This document shows, piece after piece, positions 21,625 through 32,337 of a stretch of 64,000 nt of DNA (its first letter is position 1; each line of letters begins with the position of its first letter). The notes below the pieces were generated by a model that saw only the letters and a list, made by a program, of their open reading frames with translations, did not search any database and was not told the origin of the DNA. Source of the stretch: Pseudoips prasinana (lineage: Eukaryota > Arthropoda > Insecta > Lepidoptera > Nolidae); assembly GCA_951640165.1 (NCBI GenBank), contig OX621241.1:7760001-7824000 (forward strand), given 5' to 3'. A program made the position numbers and the translations under genes.

Positions 21625-21735
21625 ACTAAGAAAGTTTTTTTTGCAGGAAACTCCTAAAACCAATTTGGGCCTGACCCGGGATTTGAACCAAGAACTTATC
21701 TGCGGTTGAACACGCTACCGCTAGGCCAACTAGTA
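21625..21735 (-). repeat. tRNA-like SINE head, antisense
   Basis: AAGAAAGTTTTTTTTGCAGG, GACCCGGGATTTGAACCAAG and GAACACGCTACCGCTAGGCC belong to the same family as 8895-9005; partner in C at 60808. Confidence 0.55.
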
Positions 21736-21879
21736 ATAATAGATAAATAACATTGTGTCAATAGTGTTTTAAATGTAGTTAAATATTGAGCGCGTCTTAT
21801 TGATATTGCCAATGTACTTCAGAGGCAAGCAGTTTGAATAGTAAATTATTTGCAGAATAATTTGTTGAAGTAATAATAA

Positions 21880-22125
21880 CCTGGGACATCAATTACACGC
21901 GGCCATCTGTTCCCAAGCTAAGCGGAGATTGGACTATGGAAACCAGATAACTGATATACCTACTACTTTTCTTTTGTTAATACATACTTATATAGATAAT
22001 TACACCCAGACTCAGGACAAACAAACATGTTCATGCACACAAATATCTGTCCTGGGTGGGAATCGAACCTAAGACCTCCGGCGTGAAAAGCAAAGCGTTT
22101 GCCAACCACGCCAACAGGCCCGTCA
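21880..22125 (-). mobile_element. tRNA-derived SINE, near full length, antisense
   Basis: Reading the minus strand: GTTGGCGTGGTTGGCAAACG, GGTTCGATTCCCACCCAGG, GACAGATATTTGTGTGCATG, CCTGAGTCTGGGTGTAATTA, ATCAGTTATCTGGTTTCC and ACAGATGGCCGCGTGTAATT, ending in a (TTA)n tail near 21884. It serves as the reference copy for this family in the window. Confidence 0.85.
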
Positions 22126-22574
22126 AAATAGTATTTATGGTCCTAATACGAACGGTCCGCTTCTTCAAGTATTATTATAGAGCGAAGGCGGTGAGGTTCC
22201 CAGCCCAGATAGAATAACGGGACACCCCCTTACATCCCGTAGATGTCGTAATGGGATACAGCAAGTAGTCGGGCACCAGCGTCTCCTGTATACTAGCTTT
22301 AACCTAACTGCGGTCGCCAACTCGAATGCCAAGCGCAGTGACTAAAGCATACCCTTCTAAAGGACTTCGTTGTGGGAACCTTTGGGCGAGGCCTATGTCC
22401 AGCAGTGGACGATATTATGAAGGCTGCGCAAAAAGTTCATAGAATCCGACTCTCTCATCCATCTTGACTTCAGTAACGTAATATGTCCTAAATTCCAAGG
22501 ACTAAGCTTGTAGTTTTATTTGTTAGACGGCTTGCGCTCCTGCTCACCTCTTTTCTTTGATAAAGTAGGTATGT

Positions 22575-22855
22575 TTTCGTAAAGCAAAAATATCCAGAGC
22601 CGTAGCAGGGAAAAATTGTTCATGTGGGGATACATTAATGATCGCAGCCTGGAATGCAAATGTGGTGCAGCCCCACAAATGATGGGACACTGGTTATCAT
22701 GTCACGCGTGCACTAACAAATGCACGCTTAAAGATCGGATGGACGCTATTCATAATGTAATTCTCGTAGCCAAGTTCTAGGCCGCGCAATTTAGATTGCC
22801 ATCAAATTGCATCGACTCGCTAAAAAGAAGAACTGACGACGACCCTAGAACACTA
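22575..22855 (+). pseudogene. LINE RT C-terminal fragment, copy A only
   Basis: The + frame near 22629-22780 reads GYINDRSLECKCGAAPQMMG, HWLSCHACTN and LKDRMDAIHN: a C-x-C...H...C pattern and tail typical of many LINE ORF2 proteins after the RT domain. The frame hits a stop near 22780. Copy C lacks this segment, so it is an insertion specific to copy A or a loss in C. Clade not assignable. Confidence 0.6.
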
Positions 22856-22920
22856 AATGTTTATCCTCTGTATTGTTAATCTAGATACCAATCCAATTTT
22901 CTTGTATGGTTTGATGAGAT

Positions 22921-22950
22921 CTATATATATATATATATATAGAGAGATAT
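22921..22950. repeat. (TA)n microsatellite
   Basis: CTATATATATATATATATAT followed by AGAGAGATA. Confidence 0.9.
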
Positions 22951-23359
22951 TATTCGTATTCGTACATATATTCAATGCATTGTAAAATCTACTTACTACG
23001 CTAAGTAATTGAAAACGATGAAACAATAAAGATACATTTTTATTATGTGACATGAACTCTTTAAGTTATTCATATTAAAAACAATATCAATAAATTAATT
23101 AAGCAAGTGTGCCTGGGTATAATATCGACACTGGGTGGAAATCACATTAATCAAATTTTCCACGAATCTGGCATCTTAGCAACATTATACACAATTCCAT
23201 TACGGCAATATATTATTTGTTGCTCAAAAATAAAATTGTCCAAATTTTGGGAAATTAGATTTAGCTTCCATCGATTATACCCCAATGTATCTTACATATG
23301 ACAATTTTTATACAAGATTGAAGCATAAAACAGGAACAATCACTTGAATTTCATACTTC

Positions 23360-23665
23360 GCAATTCGTCATCATCAGAACAGCTGTAAAAAGCCCAGTGC
23401 TGGACAAAAGTCTCCCCGCTTTTTTGACTTCAAGAATCATCTTGGGGGGATATGCCATAATCGCCACACTTGGCAGACGGGTTGGCGATCGCAGTAAGAT
23501 GGTGGAGTGATGGATGATAGTCCTCGGAAAGAAGCTGCTGCCCATTCTCTGGTAGATATTCCCTCGGATCGCGTTCATCATCATATCAGCCAAAAGACGT
23601 CCACTGCTGGACAAAGGCCTCCCCCAAAGATCTCCACAATTGCCGGTCTTGCGCTGTCTAAGTCG
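23360..23665 (-). repeat. Antisense retroposon fragments (CATCCC and RTE tails)
   Basis: GCCCAGTGCTGGACAAAAGT, CATAATCGCCACACTTGGCA and GGTAGATATTCCCTCGG belong to the CATCCC family; ATCATATCAGCCAAAAGACG through GATCTCCACAATTGCCGG is an RTE tail. Both are truncated. Copy C carries the first part at 62920. Confidence 0.65.
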
Positions 23666-24199
23666 CCGCCATCACCACACGGCAAACCCTGCAATTGTCT
23701 TTAACTAAATAATAGAGTTTAGTTTGTAAACATTTAATCAAGATATCCTTGTTGATTACATTTGACTTGGTAATTACACGAGAATTCTCGGGACATTTTA
23801 TTAAAACCTCTCTCCGCACGGAAACGTTATTTTTACTATCGCCAATATGTGAGGAATGCTTCCATTTCTAACTATATCGGGTTTAGCAATCAGTAAAATC
23901 AAGAGAAATAAAACGGTAAAATTACTTGACCGTCGTTTATAAGTTTGTTCTGGTAATTAATTTCTATTAAATGCACTCAGAATATACTAAGCTTCAAAAA
24001 ACTTGTGAAAGACCACTATCTGTCTCTATCATAATAATTATTAATTTATTTTATATGAATATAGTATTTTAATATAGTATTATATTTATAGTATAGTATA
24101 ATATAGTATTTTATTTACGTATGTATGTGTAATAATAATATGATCATTAACATATTTTTAGTTTTAATTATCACTTTTCTTCTTTTTTATCTATGTACC

Positions 24200-24430
24200 A
24201 CACTTTGTTGCACCGTCCCGGCATTTCTACACATTTAATTCCTATCCATCCAAAGGTAGAAATGACTGAACAGTATAGGAAGAAATCGCTTTATGCGATA
24301 AGACCATTATAAATAATGTTTCATTATATTATAATTTTTTCATTATATTACATGATATTGTACATTATAATTAATGTTTCATTGTTAAATGTTCTTTTTT
24401 GTGTACAATAAAGTGTATTTCATTTTATTT
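24200..24430 (+). repeat. Retroelement 3' tail (AGAAATCGCTTTATGCGATAAG type), copy A
   Basis: TTGCACCGTCCCGGCATTTC, GAAGAAATCGCTTTATGCGA and TGTACAATAAAGTGTATTTC resemble the 3' region and polyadenylation signal of a widespread lepidopteran retroposon. The copy-C version is at about 63650. This is where detectable A/C homology ends. Confidence 0.5.
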
Positions 24431-24665
24431 TTATTTTTTAATATAACAGTACGACTATCACGCATATTGCGTAAAAGTACTTATTGCGTTCCACTCGAAC
24501 TGCACGTGTATGCCTTACACGTACAGTTCAAGTAACACAATTAGTACCCCTAAAACTTATCATTATAATGTGATAGACTGGAGTGTATTATGTAAGATGG
24601 AGGCACTCCCCCTTTCAAGCTGCTTATAGAGTGAAAGAATACTATATTATATAAATGAGGTACAG

Positions 24666-24892
24666 TCCAATCACACCATCAGCCTGATATAGCCCACTGC
24701 TGGACAGACCTCGCCCAAAGGTTCCCATAAAGAAAGTCCTTTAGAGGGGTTTTCCGTAACCACCGCGCTTGGCATGCGAGTATCCGTGCTTAGGTGGTAG
24801 CTAGTACACAGGAGGCCTTACTGGCAGACTAGTTGGTGTATCCCTTAGTCGCCTTTTAAGACACCCACGGGATGGTATGGGGTGGCTCTATT
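24666..24892 (+). repeat. Dispersed repeat with CCCACTGCTGGACAG
   Basis: CACCATCAGCCTGATATAGC, CCCACTGCTGGACAGACC, GCCCAAAGGTTCCCATAAAG and GCCTTTTAAGACACCCACGG. Related wording at 22310-22440 in antisense suggests another retroposon family with RTE-like ends. Confidence 0.5.
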
Positions 24893-24896
24893 ATCA

Positions 24897-25068
24897 TACT
24901 AATATTATAAAGGTGAAAGTTTGTGAGTGTATATGTTTCTTACTTCTTCAGTGCTAAACGGCTGGAGTGATTTAAGTAAAATTTGGTATAGAGTTAGCTG
25001 ACACCCTGGATTAACACATAGGCTCTAATTTATAAAATTTAACGCGGGTAAAACAGCGGGGCACAGCT
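24897..25068 (+). mobile_element. Helitron-like repeat fragment, decayed 3' end
   Basis: ACTAATATTATAAAGGTGAA up to AACGCGGGTAAAACAGCGGGGCACAGC. The terminal CTAG reads CTTT, so the end has mutated. Confidence 0.55.
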
Positions 25069-25400
25069 TTCTTTAAAGGCCGGAAACCTAAACCTACGTA
25101 CAGTACCTCACTTAAATGTTGCTATTGTTTAGCGCTACCTAAGAGCCATGGGCATCGTTACTAAAGTTAAAGCCTTCGCAAATTAGGACTCGTTTTCAAG
25201 ATGTCCTTTTAAGAGGCCAACAAGACTAAATATTGTATCCCTCTAGTCTGCCATATATAAGCATCTTGGTTTGGGCCAAAAGAGAGTGTAAAGAAAACAC
25301 GGGAAAAATGATAAAATCAGTTAAATGGGAAAATGAGGCTTTGTAACAAATCCAAGACAACTGATATTATGAGGTATCTTAGGACACGCATATAAAATAA

Positions 25401-25875
25401 CTAGCTGTGCCCCGCGGTTTTACCCGCGTTAAATTTTGTAAATTATCACAGCTCCTCCCCCGTAGGTGATAGCGTGATAATATCTAGCCTATATGTTGAA
25501 CCGACCTCTTAGTAATATTCATGCAAAATTTGAAGTAAATCCATGAAGTATTTTTTGAGTTTAGCCCGGACATACATACAGACAAACAGACACACAGATA
25601 AAAATTCTAAAAACTATATTTTTGGCTTCGATATCGACTATAAATGTCGCCCCAAGTATCCTTTAAAAAAAATATTCAATGTACAATTTTGACTTTCCTA
25701 CGATTTTATTATATGTATAGATAATATATTATAGCATACGTGTTTTCGATGTTATGTTACCAATATTACTAAAAAGTTTCATCAAAATCCGTTCGGTAGT
25801 ATTTACGTGAAAGAGTAACAAACATCCATACATTCACATACTCACAAACTTTCACATTTATAATATTAGTAGGAT
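25401..25875 (-). mobile_element. Helitron-like repeat, about 475 bp, antisense
   Basis: Read on the minus strand it starts ATCCTACTAATATTATAAAT and ends CGCGGGTAAAACCGCGGGGCACAGCTAG|T. The interior matches the repeats at 20083 and 59381, so this is one of the longest copies. No Rep/helicase coding; non-autonomous. Confidence 0.65.
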
Positions 25876-27027
25876 TAATTCTATTTTTTTTATTTTAAAA
25901 TTTTTTAATGAATATCTAATTCTTGTATATTGTAGAGTATAATTAAAAATAACCAATTTAGCTGCAGTCAGCCTCTTTAGTTAATTGCCACAAATAACCC
26001 ATGACTATGGGCTCGGTGTACCCAAAGGAACAAATACTGTCCCTTTTAATTTATAAAATCAATAGTTACAATCAATTACTTAGTACTTCAGTACAATTTA
26101 ATTCAATCCGTTATAAAACACGACACTCAGTTGTTCAGAGTCGAAGCCACTTTGCAAACAAAAGTTAAATTAGTTTTCCTACTGTGCTCTACTTCTATCA
26201 GATACTAGGAATAGGTACCACTGGAGGGAGCAAAGTGCACTAACATAGTGCACATTTGATCTTTTTGGCACGTTTTACGAGGAATCCCTGTAAAAACTTT
26301 GCTCATTGTAATTAATGGTGTTTCTGCTCTGAAAAACGACACTAGATGACTAAAAGGGGTGACAGGTCCGTTTTACTACTGACATGTTGCCAATTTTTTA
26401 GTTTTATATCTTAGTTTATTATAAAGAATTGTTGGAAGGGTTGTCCAGTACAATCAATCTTAGAATGAAACGACGATAGTTTCTTATTGTTAATCGTATA
26501 TTAATATATCATCACGTGTGTATATTAAAAAAATAAGTGATCGAGCTAAAGTGGAAACGAAAACAGTGCCTTATCTCAAAGTATAGTATAGTCAAGGTCA
26601 AGAATAATAATAGTAATACTCAAGAAAACTTTTAATTACATAATATTTGCAGTTGTTATCATAAGGTGCTTATTATGAAGGCGGTAAACAAGATTCAAAG
26701 TTGTATATGTTTTTCACAAACCTCGGATGTTTTTATGTTTAAATTTCAAATTATGATTTGTATTTAACAGTCTCACAGCATGAAGTTATATAAGGGTATT
26801 GAGAATAATTTTAGTAAGGTCCTATTGAAAAATGAAATACAAAACAAAAAGTTGAATTATTTATTAATATTATAATTCCGTCACAAACTAATTAGAAAGA
26901 AGTATAAGGTATAAACTTTTGAGGTGCCCCTGTAAAGCGTATCACAAGTTTTCTGCCGTAAAATCTTTAGTAAGTTACGGTACGGTATGTTATGTATTTT
27001 AACACATTTTATACTGAAACAAAAATC
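25876..27027. other. Unannotated, apparently single-copy stretch
   Basis: No open frame with recognisable content and no match to other parts of the window. It may be ordinary intergenic DNA. Confidence 0.5.
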
Positions 27028-27210
27028 ACACTAATGTTATAAACGCAAAAGTTAGTGAGTGTGTGAGTGTGTATGTTTGTTACGTCTTCACGCAAAAACT
27101 ACCGAACGGATTTTTATGAAACTTTGTAGTAATATAGCTTATATATCCGAATAACACATAGGCTATAATTTATAAAGTTTAACGCGGGTAAAACCGTGGA
27201 GCACAGCTAG
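27028..27210 (+). mobile_element. Short Helitron-like repeat
   Basis: CACACTAATGTTATAAACGC through ACTACCGAACGGATTTTTAT, ending CGCGGGTAAAACCGTGGAGCACAGCTAG|T. Confidence 0.65.
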
Positions 27211-27591
27211 TAAAATTATATAGAGCAATCAACAAGCATGTTGTCTCATTATATCCACACACCAGTCTCCCTGATTCCCTTTATATTACGTCCTTATGTG
27301 AGCTCCTTGGCTCATGACTCTACGACCAGAAATATATTACACATTTTTGATGACAAACCTTTAAGTGTAGCGTATTTTTTCTCTAAACAGAAACGCGCGT
27401 CCACCACATTCTTTTAGAAAATTACTCACCGTGAATTTGGTCAAAGGTATGCCAATTTATAGTAGTAAATCTACACCGAAACCAGTATGCAGTAGAAGCT
27501 CTTACTAAAAGAGATTAACTTTCAAATTATTTCGTTAAACCAACTTTGTAAGTAAACTCATTTTTTTATACAACATATGCAGTTAATAAAT

Positions 27592-28093
27592 GATGAAATA
27601 ATTAAATTTGATGATTCAGCACTTGGGTATTAACATACACTTGTACTTGTCAAGCTCACAATGAATTACATAAACATAGTCGAATACAGTATAAAAATTA
27701 CAAAAAAAAAATTCATTAGTCCGTCCGTGTGGTCTGTTTTCTCAGATATATTTCTTAAAATCTAAAATAAATAACAAGTTACTTATCTATTATTTTGTTA
27801 TACTATATTAAAATTAAGGAATTGAAGGCAATGAGCATTTGGCTAGCGCAGAAGGCTCTTAACCAGTAGCTTAAATTGAAAAAGACTAATATTTGAGGCC
27901 ACCCCTTTGGGGTTCGGGCCACAGCTCAGGGGGCCGCTGAAGCAAAAGGACAGAATTCTAAGAGAGGGTGTGATTGCACGGGATCACCGATGACGCGTTA
28001 AGGGGCCAAAGCGATCCTCGCCGCTGAGGAACCTACCCTACCGCGGCTTTCTCTAGCTACCTAGGTGGACGACCCGGAGAAGAAAGCCACAAA
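27592..28093 (-). repeat. Unassigned repeat, probable LINE 3' region (copy 2)
   Basis: Reverse complement of 4328-4848 with good conservation across GGTGGACGACCCGGAGAAGA, GATGACGCGTTAAGGGGCCA and TTGGGGTTCGGGCCACAGCT. On the minus strand it ends near the ATTCAGCACTTGGGTATT complement. The short + open frame across its end is not supported as a gene. Confidence 0.6.
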
Positions 28094-28135
28094 GAAAAAA
28101 CACAGTAAACACAGTATATGTAATATTTGGTTTAT

Positions 28136-28365
28136 TAGGTCGTCGCTCGTTATAGACACTCGTGACGTCAACGTTGTGGGTTCTATTCCCACCCAGGACA
28201 AATTTTGGTGGCCATGGACATGTCTGTTTGTCCTGAGTCTGGGTGTAATTATCTATATAACTATGTATTTACAAAAGAAAAGTAGTATATCAGTTATCCG
28301 ATTTCCATAGTACAAGCTCTGTTTAGTTTGGGATCAGATGGCCGTGTGTGAATAATAAGATATTA
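28136..28365 (+). mobile_element. tRNA-derived SINE, sense, 5'-degraded
   Basis: The head is degraded but GTTGTGGGTTCTATTCCCACC retains a B box. The body GTCCTGAGTCTGGGTGTAAT and tail GGGATCAGATGGCCGTGTGT then AATAATAAGATATTATTATT match the 21880 SINE. Confidence 0.75.
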
Positions 28366-28428
28366 TTATTATAAAGCAGACCATATAAATACCGTTAATT
28401 AGGCAAAGGTAGGGCCGAAAAATATGTA

Positions 28429-28562
28429 CAGACGCCAGCACATCCAGCTACCCCAATCTGTCAAATTTCTTTTATAGAATTTCAACTTTATCACATAAGC
28501 ATAAGGTTCACTTTCAATTGGGGAAATTTGACAGATTGGGGTAGCTTGATGTGCTGGAGTTG
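28429..28562. mobile_element. TA-target palindromic MITE, copy 3
   Basis: CAGACGCCAGCACATCC...TTGATGTGCTGGAGTTG flanked by TA; the right end is slightly mutated. It lies outside the duplication. Confidence 0.85.
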
Positions 28563-28569
28563 TACCGAC

Positions 28570-29134
28570 ACAAAAATTACCGACAGCAACATCCACGGAC
28601 CCCATTCTAGTCCCCATTCCTTATGCACGTCACGCTTTTTTTGGTTATTTCCACGGGTTTCTATAAATGTTAATAAGTAATTAATATCCAGCATGAAATC
28701 TGTTAGGGTACCTACAGCAGATAATTAATTATAACCAAAAATAACTGATATTAAGGAGAATCGTAGATTTAGAATACAACAGGACCGCTGCCAAATCTTA
28801 CATTAAGATCTTAAGAGCCTAACTTAAAATTTGACAGCGGTGGACCAAGATAGAAAACTAAGTCTCGTCTTTACTAATGAAACTCAATTCGGAGTCTATT
28901 TCAAATTTGAGCAACTGATTAACTAATCAGCCCCTCAAGTTTGAATGCAAACACAACCCGTGAACTAGGTTTCATCTATAAACTAAATAGGGGCTTAAGC
29001 TTTGACGTAACATAAATATATTAGATAATAAATTCTTCTTAGTTAGAAATAAAGTAGAATTTATCTCGATTTTCAGATTAAACTAATAACAGAAATTAAG
29101 AATTGGCTGCCGTTTTTTTTGTCTTATTTTTTTT
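28570..29134. other. Unannotated stretch
   Basis: No gene or repeat recognised, except a poly(T) run near 29110-29140. Confidence 0.5.
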
Positions 29135-29142
29135 TTTTTTGA

Positions 29143-29205
29143 TTGTGTCCTTGGAGGAGGCCTTTGTCCAGCAGTGGACGTCTTTCGGCTGATATGATGA
29201 TGATT
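29143..29205 (+). repeat. RTE 3'-tail fragment
   Basis: GGAGGAGGCCTTTGTCCAGC, AGTGGACGTCTTTCGGCTGA and TATGATGATGATT. Its second half was carried into the tandem duplication and recurs at 30757. Confidence 0.8.
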
Positions 29206-32200
29206 AAATTTAACTATAAAATAAAATAAAATAAAATAAAATAAAAAAGGTTTTTATTCACGTAGACTTTAAAAAAGCGCTTGTAAATAGTCAGAACATG
29301 TTTGTAGTAATATAGTTGTATACATTAGATATTATTTCTAGTAACATAGATATTTAGGTACATCTTGTATGAAAACATTTATAAAATTTATTTTATTACA
29401 GAAATGATATTTAGCTAGCTCGTATCAAGTTATTGTCAAGAGATTATGTTCAATTATCTAGTTTAAGTCTAATATTTTTACTACATATTGTCAATGGTTC
29501 TGTCTATATTAAAGGTATTATTATTATGACGGACTTTGTGTTAATAACGACGGTCGCGCTTTAATGCTACCACCGGATCCAATGCGCCCCAACTGAGAAG
29601 ACCCAGCGAAACAAACTCAGTGGGTTCATCTACTACCGGTTTCAACACGACCCAGTTGAGACGGTCCGGCGAAACATACTCAAGCGGGCATGAACACGGG
29701 ATTTGGTCCAATTAGAGTAATTATTTAGTAGGCAAACACAATATATGCTCGATCGGTGGTCTGAATGCTTATTATTTTAGATTATATTTAGGTATACAAA
29801 AGAAAAACTTCGAAACAATAACATTATTCATTTTGAGACAGAGTCAATAATTTTAAATTAAGTATATGATAGCAATCATTTACAGATAGTTCACGTAACA
29901 CAGCAGATCAGTCATGTCTATATGGCTACAAGATCTCCAGCGAGCAATGTGCAGGTAGGAAGTGAGAGCCAGACGTCTTTGTCATCGATGTACTCTTTAG
30001 TGGTGTAATAACCCCTAGCCATAAGTATACGTTTAATATGTGTTTTAAAACTTGTGTCAGGCAGATCAGTAATTTGAGTAGGAAGCTTGTTATAAAACCT
30101 AATACAATTTCCTAAAAATGATTTATTAGTTTTGCTTACTCTAAAGCCTGGCATGGCTAGTTTGTTTTTATTCCTAGTATTTACATTATGCAGTTCACTT
30201 TTCTTTTTATAATTATGAATATTTTTTCTAACAAACATTATATTCTGATATATATATTCCGATGGCACAGTAAGTATATTTATTTCTTTAAACAAATTTC
30301 GCAAAGAATCGCGACTGCTTAAACCATAAATGGCTCTGACTGCTCTTTTCTGCAATACAAAAATAGCACCTATGTCAGCCGCCGAACCCCACAGCAGAAT
30401 GCCATACGACATAATGCTATGAAAGTACGCGAAATACACTAATCTAGCAGTTTGTTCATCTGACAATTGCCTTATTTTCCAGACAGCATAGGAAGCCGAA
30501 CTTAATTTACCTGCTAACTTTTCAATCTGAGGACCCCATTGCAATTTTGAATCAAGTGTCAATCCTAAAAATACGGTCGATGGGACTAGATCTAATATTT
30601 TCGCATTAAGTGCAACTGTTAGTACAATTTGAGTCACATTCGGCAATGAGAACCTGATGCATTTAGTTTTCCCTGCATTTAACAAGAGATTATTTGCCGA
30701 AAACCATTCTGATATAAAGCTGAGTGTTTTATTATGCTCAATAAGATCTTTATCCTGTCCAGCAGTGGACGTCTTTCGGCTGATATGATGATGATTAAAT
30801 TTAACTATAAAATAAAATAAAATAAAAAAGGTTTTTATTCACGTAGACTTTAAAAAAGCGCTTGTAAATAGTCAGAACATGTTTGTAGTAATATAGTTGT
30901 ATACATTAGATATTATTTCTAGTAACATAGATATTTAGGTACATCTTGTATGAAAACATTTATAAAATTTATTTTATTACAGAAATGATATTTAGCTAGC
31001 TCGTATCAAGTTATTGTCAAGAGATTATGTTCAATTATCTAGTTTAAGTCTAATATTTTTACTACATATTGTCAATGGTTCTGTCTATATTAAAGGTATT
31101 ATTATTATGACGGACTTTGTGTTAATAACGACGGTCGCGCTTTAATGCTACCACCGGATCCAATGCGCCCCAACTGAGAAGACCCAGCGAAACAAACTCA
31201 GTGGGTTCATCTACTACCGGTTTCAACACGACCCAGTTGAGACGGTCCGGCGAAACATACTCAAGCGGGCATGAACACGGGATTTGGTCCAATTAGAGTA
31301 ATTATTTAGTAGGCAAACACAATATATGCTCGATCGGTGGTCTGAATGCTTATTATTTTAGATTATATTTAGGTATACAAAAGAAAAACTTCGAAACAAT
31401 AACATTATTCATTTTGAGACAGAGTCAATAATTTTAAATTAAGTATATGATAGCAATCATTTACAGATAGTTCACGTAACACAGCAGATCAGTCATGTCT
31501 ATATGGCTACAAGATCTCCAGCGAGCAATGTGCAGGTAGGAAGTGAGAGCCAGACGTCTTTGTCATCGATGTACTCTTTAGTGGTGTAATAACCCCTAGC
31601 CATAAGTATACGTTTAATATGTGTTTTAAAACTTGTGTCAGGCAGATCAGTAATTTGAGTAGGAAGCTTGTTATAAAACCTAATACAATTTCCTAAAAAT
31701 GATTTATTAGTTTTGCTTACTCTAAAGCCTGGCATGGCTAGTTTGTTTTTATTCCTAGTATTTACATTATGCAGTTCACTTTTCTTTTTATAATTATGAA
31801 TATTTTTTCTAACAAACATTATATTCTGATATATATATTCCGATGGCACAGTAAGTATATTTATTTCTTTAAACAAATTTCGCAAAGAATCGCGACTGCT
31901 TAAACCATAAATGGCTCTGACTGCTCTTTTCTGCAATACAAAAATAGCACCTATGTCAGCCGCCGAACCCCACAGCAGAATGCCATACGACATAATGCTA
32001 TGAAAGTACGCGAAATACACTAATCTAGCAGTTTGTTCATCTGACAATTGCCTTATTTTCCAGACAGCATAGGAAGCCGAACTTAATTTACCTGCTAACT
32101 TTTCAATCTGAGGACCCCATTGCAATTTTGAATCAAGTGTCAATCCTAAAAATACGGTCGATGGGACTAGATCTAATATTTTCGCATTAAGTGCAACTGT

Positions 32201-32337
32201 TAGTACAATTTGAGTCACATTCGGCAATGAGAACCTGATGCATTTAGTTTTCCCTGCATTTAACAAGAGATTATTTGCCGAAAACCATTCTGATATAAAG
32301 CTGAGTGTTTTATTATGCTCAATAAGATCTTTATCCT
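29166..32337. repeat. Near-identical tandem duplication of a LINE 3' end
   Basis: Unit 1 (29166-30756, 1591 bp) and unit 2 (30757-32337, 1581 bp) both start GTCCAGCAGTGG and end TTTATCCT. As far as I can compare, they differ only by two ATAAA units in the short repeat near 29220 and 30810. The encoded 255-residue C-terminal segments are identical. The junction at 30756/30757 joins LINE coding sequence to RTE tail. Confidence 0.9.
29918..30756 (-). pseudogene. Duplicated C-terminal part of the CR1-group ORF2
   Basis: Identical in translation to the last 255 residues of the ORF at 31499-33949 (AGKTKCIRFSLPNVTQ through TLLAGDLVAI). It lacks endonuclease and RT catalytic motifs because the tandem unit starts inside ORF2. 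It has no independent start and is a duplication by-product. Confidence 0.9.

Larger units (their letters stand above)
6208..24430. repeat. Segmental duplication copy A (split by a transposon)
   Basis: Sequence 6208-10804 continues at 16570 after the 10805-16567 insertion. It is collinear with copy C (51986-64000), and from about 7013 to 18685 with copy B (34912-51985). Landmark words in all three include ATTCCTCCGCAATTA, TTTAAGACCCTAACCTAACG, TTTATTCGGACTTTAAAAC and CATAGCGAATACAACGC. Between the listed repeats (6360-6620, 6770-7550, 8700-8930, 9000-9400, 9655-10800, 18760-19960, 20404-21028, 22130-22570, 23670-24200) I see only AT-rich, noncoding-looking sequence shared between copies. Confidence 0.9.

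Noticed and set aside
22921..22940. Possible regulatory (TA)n tract
   Set aside because: Plain microsatellite without nearby gene.
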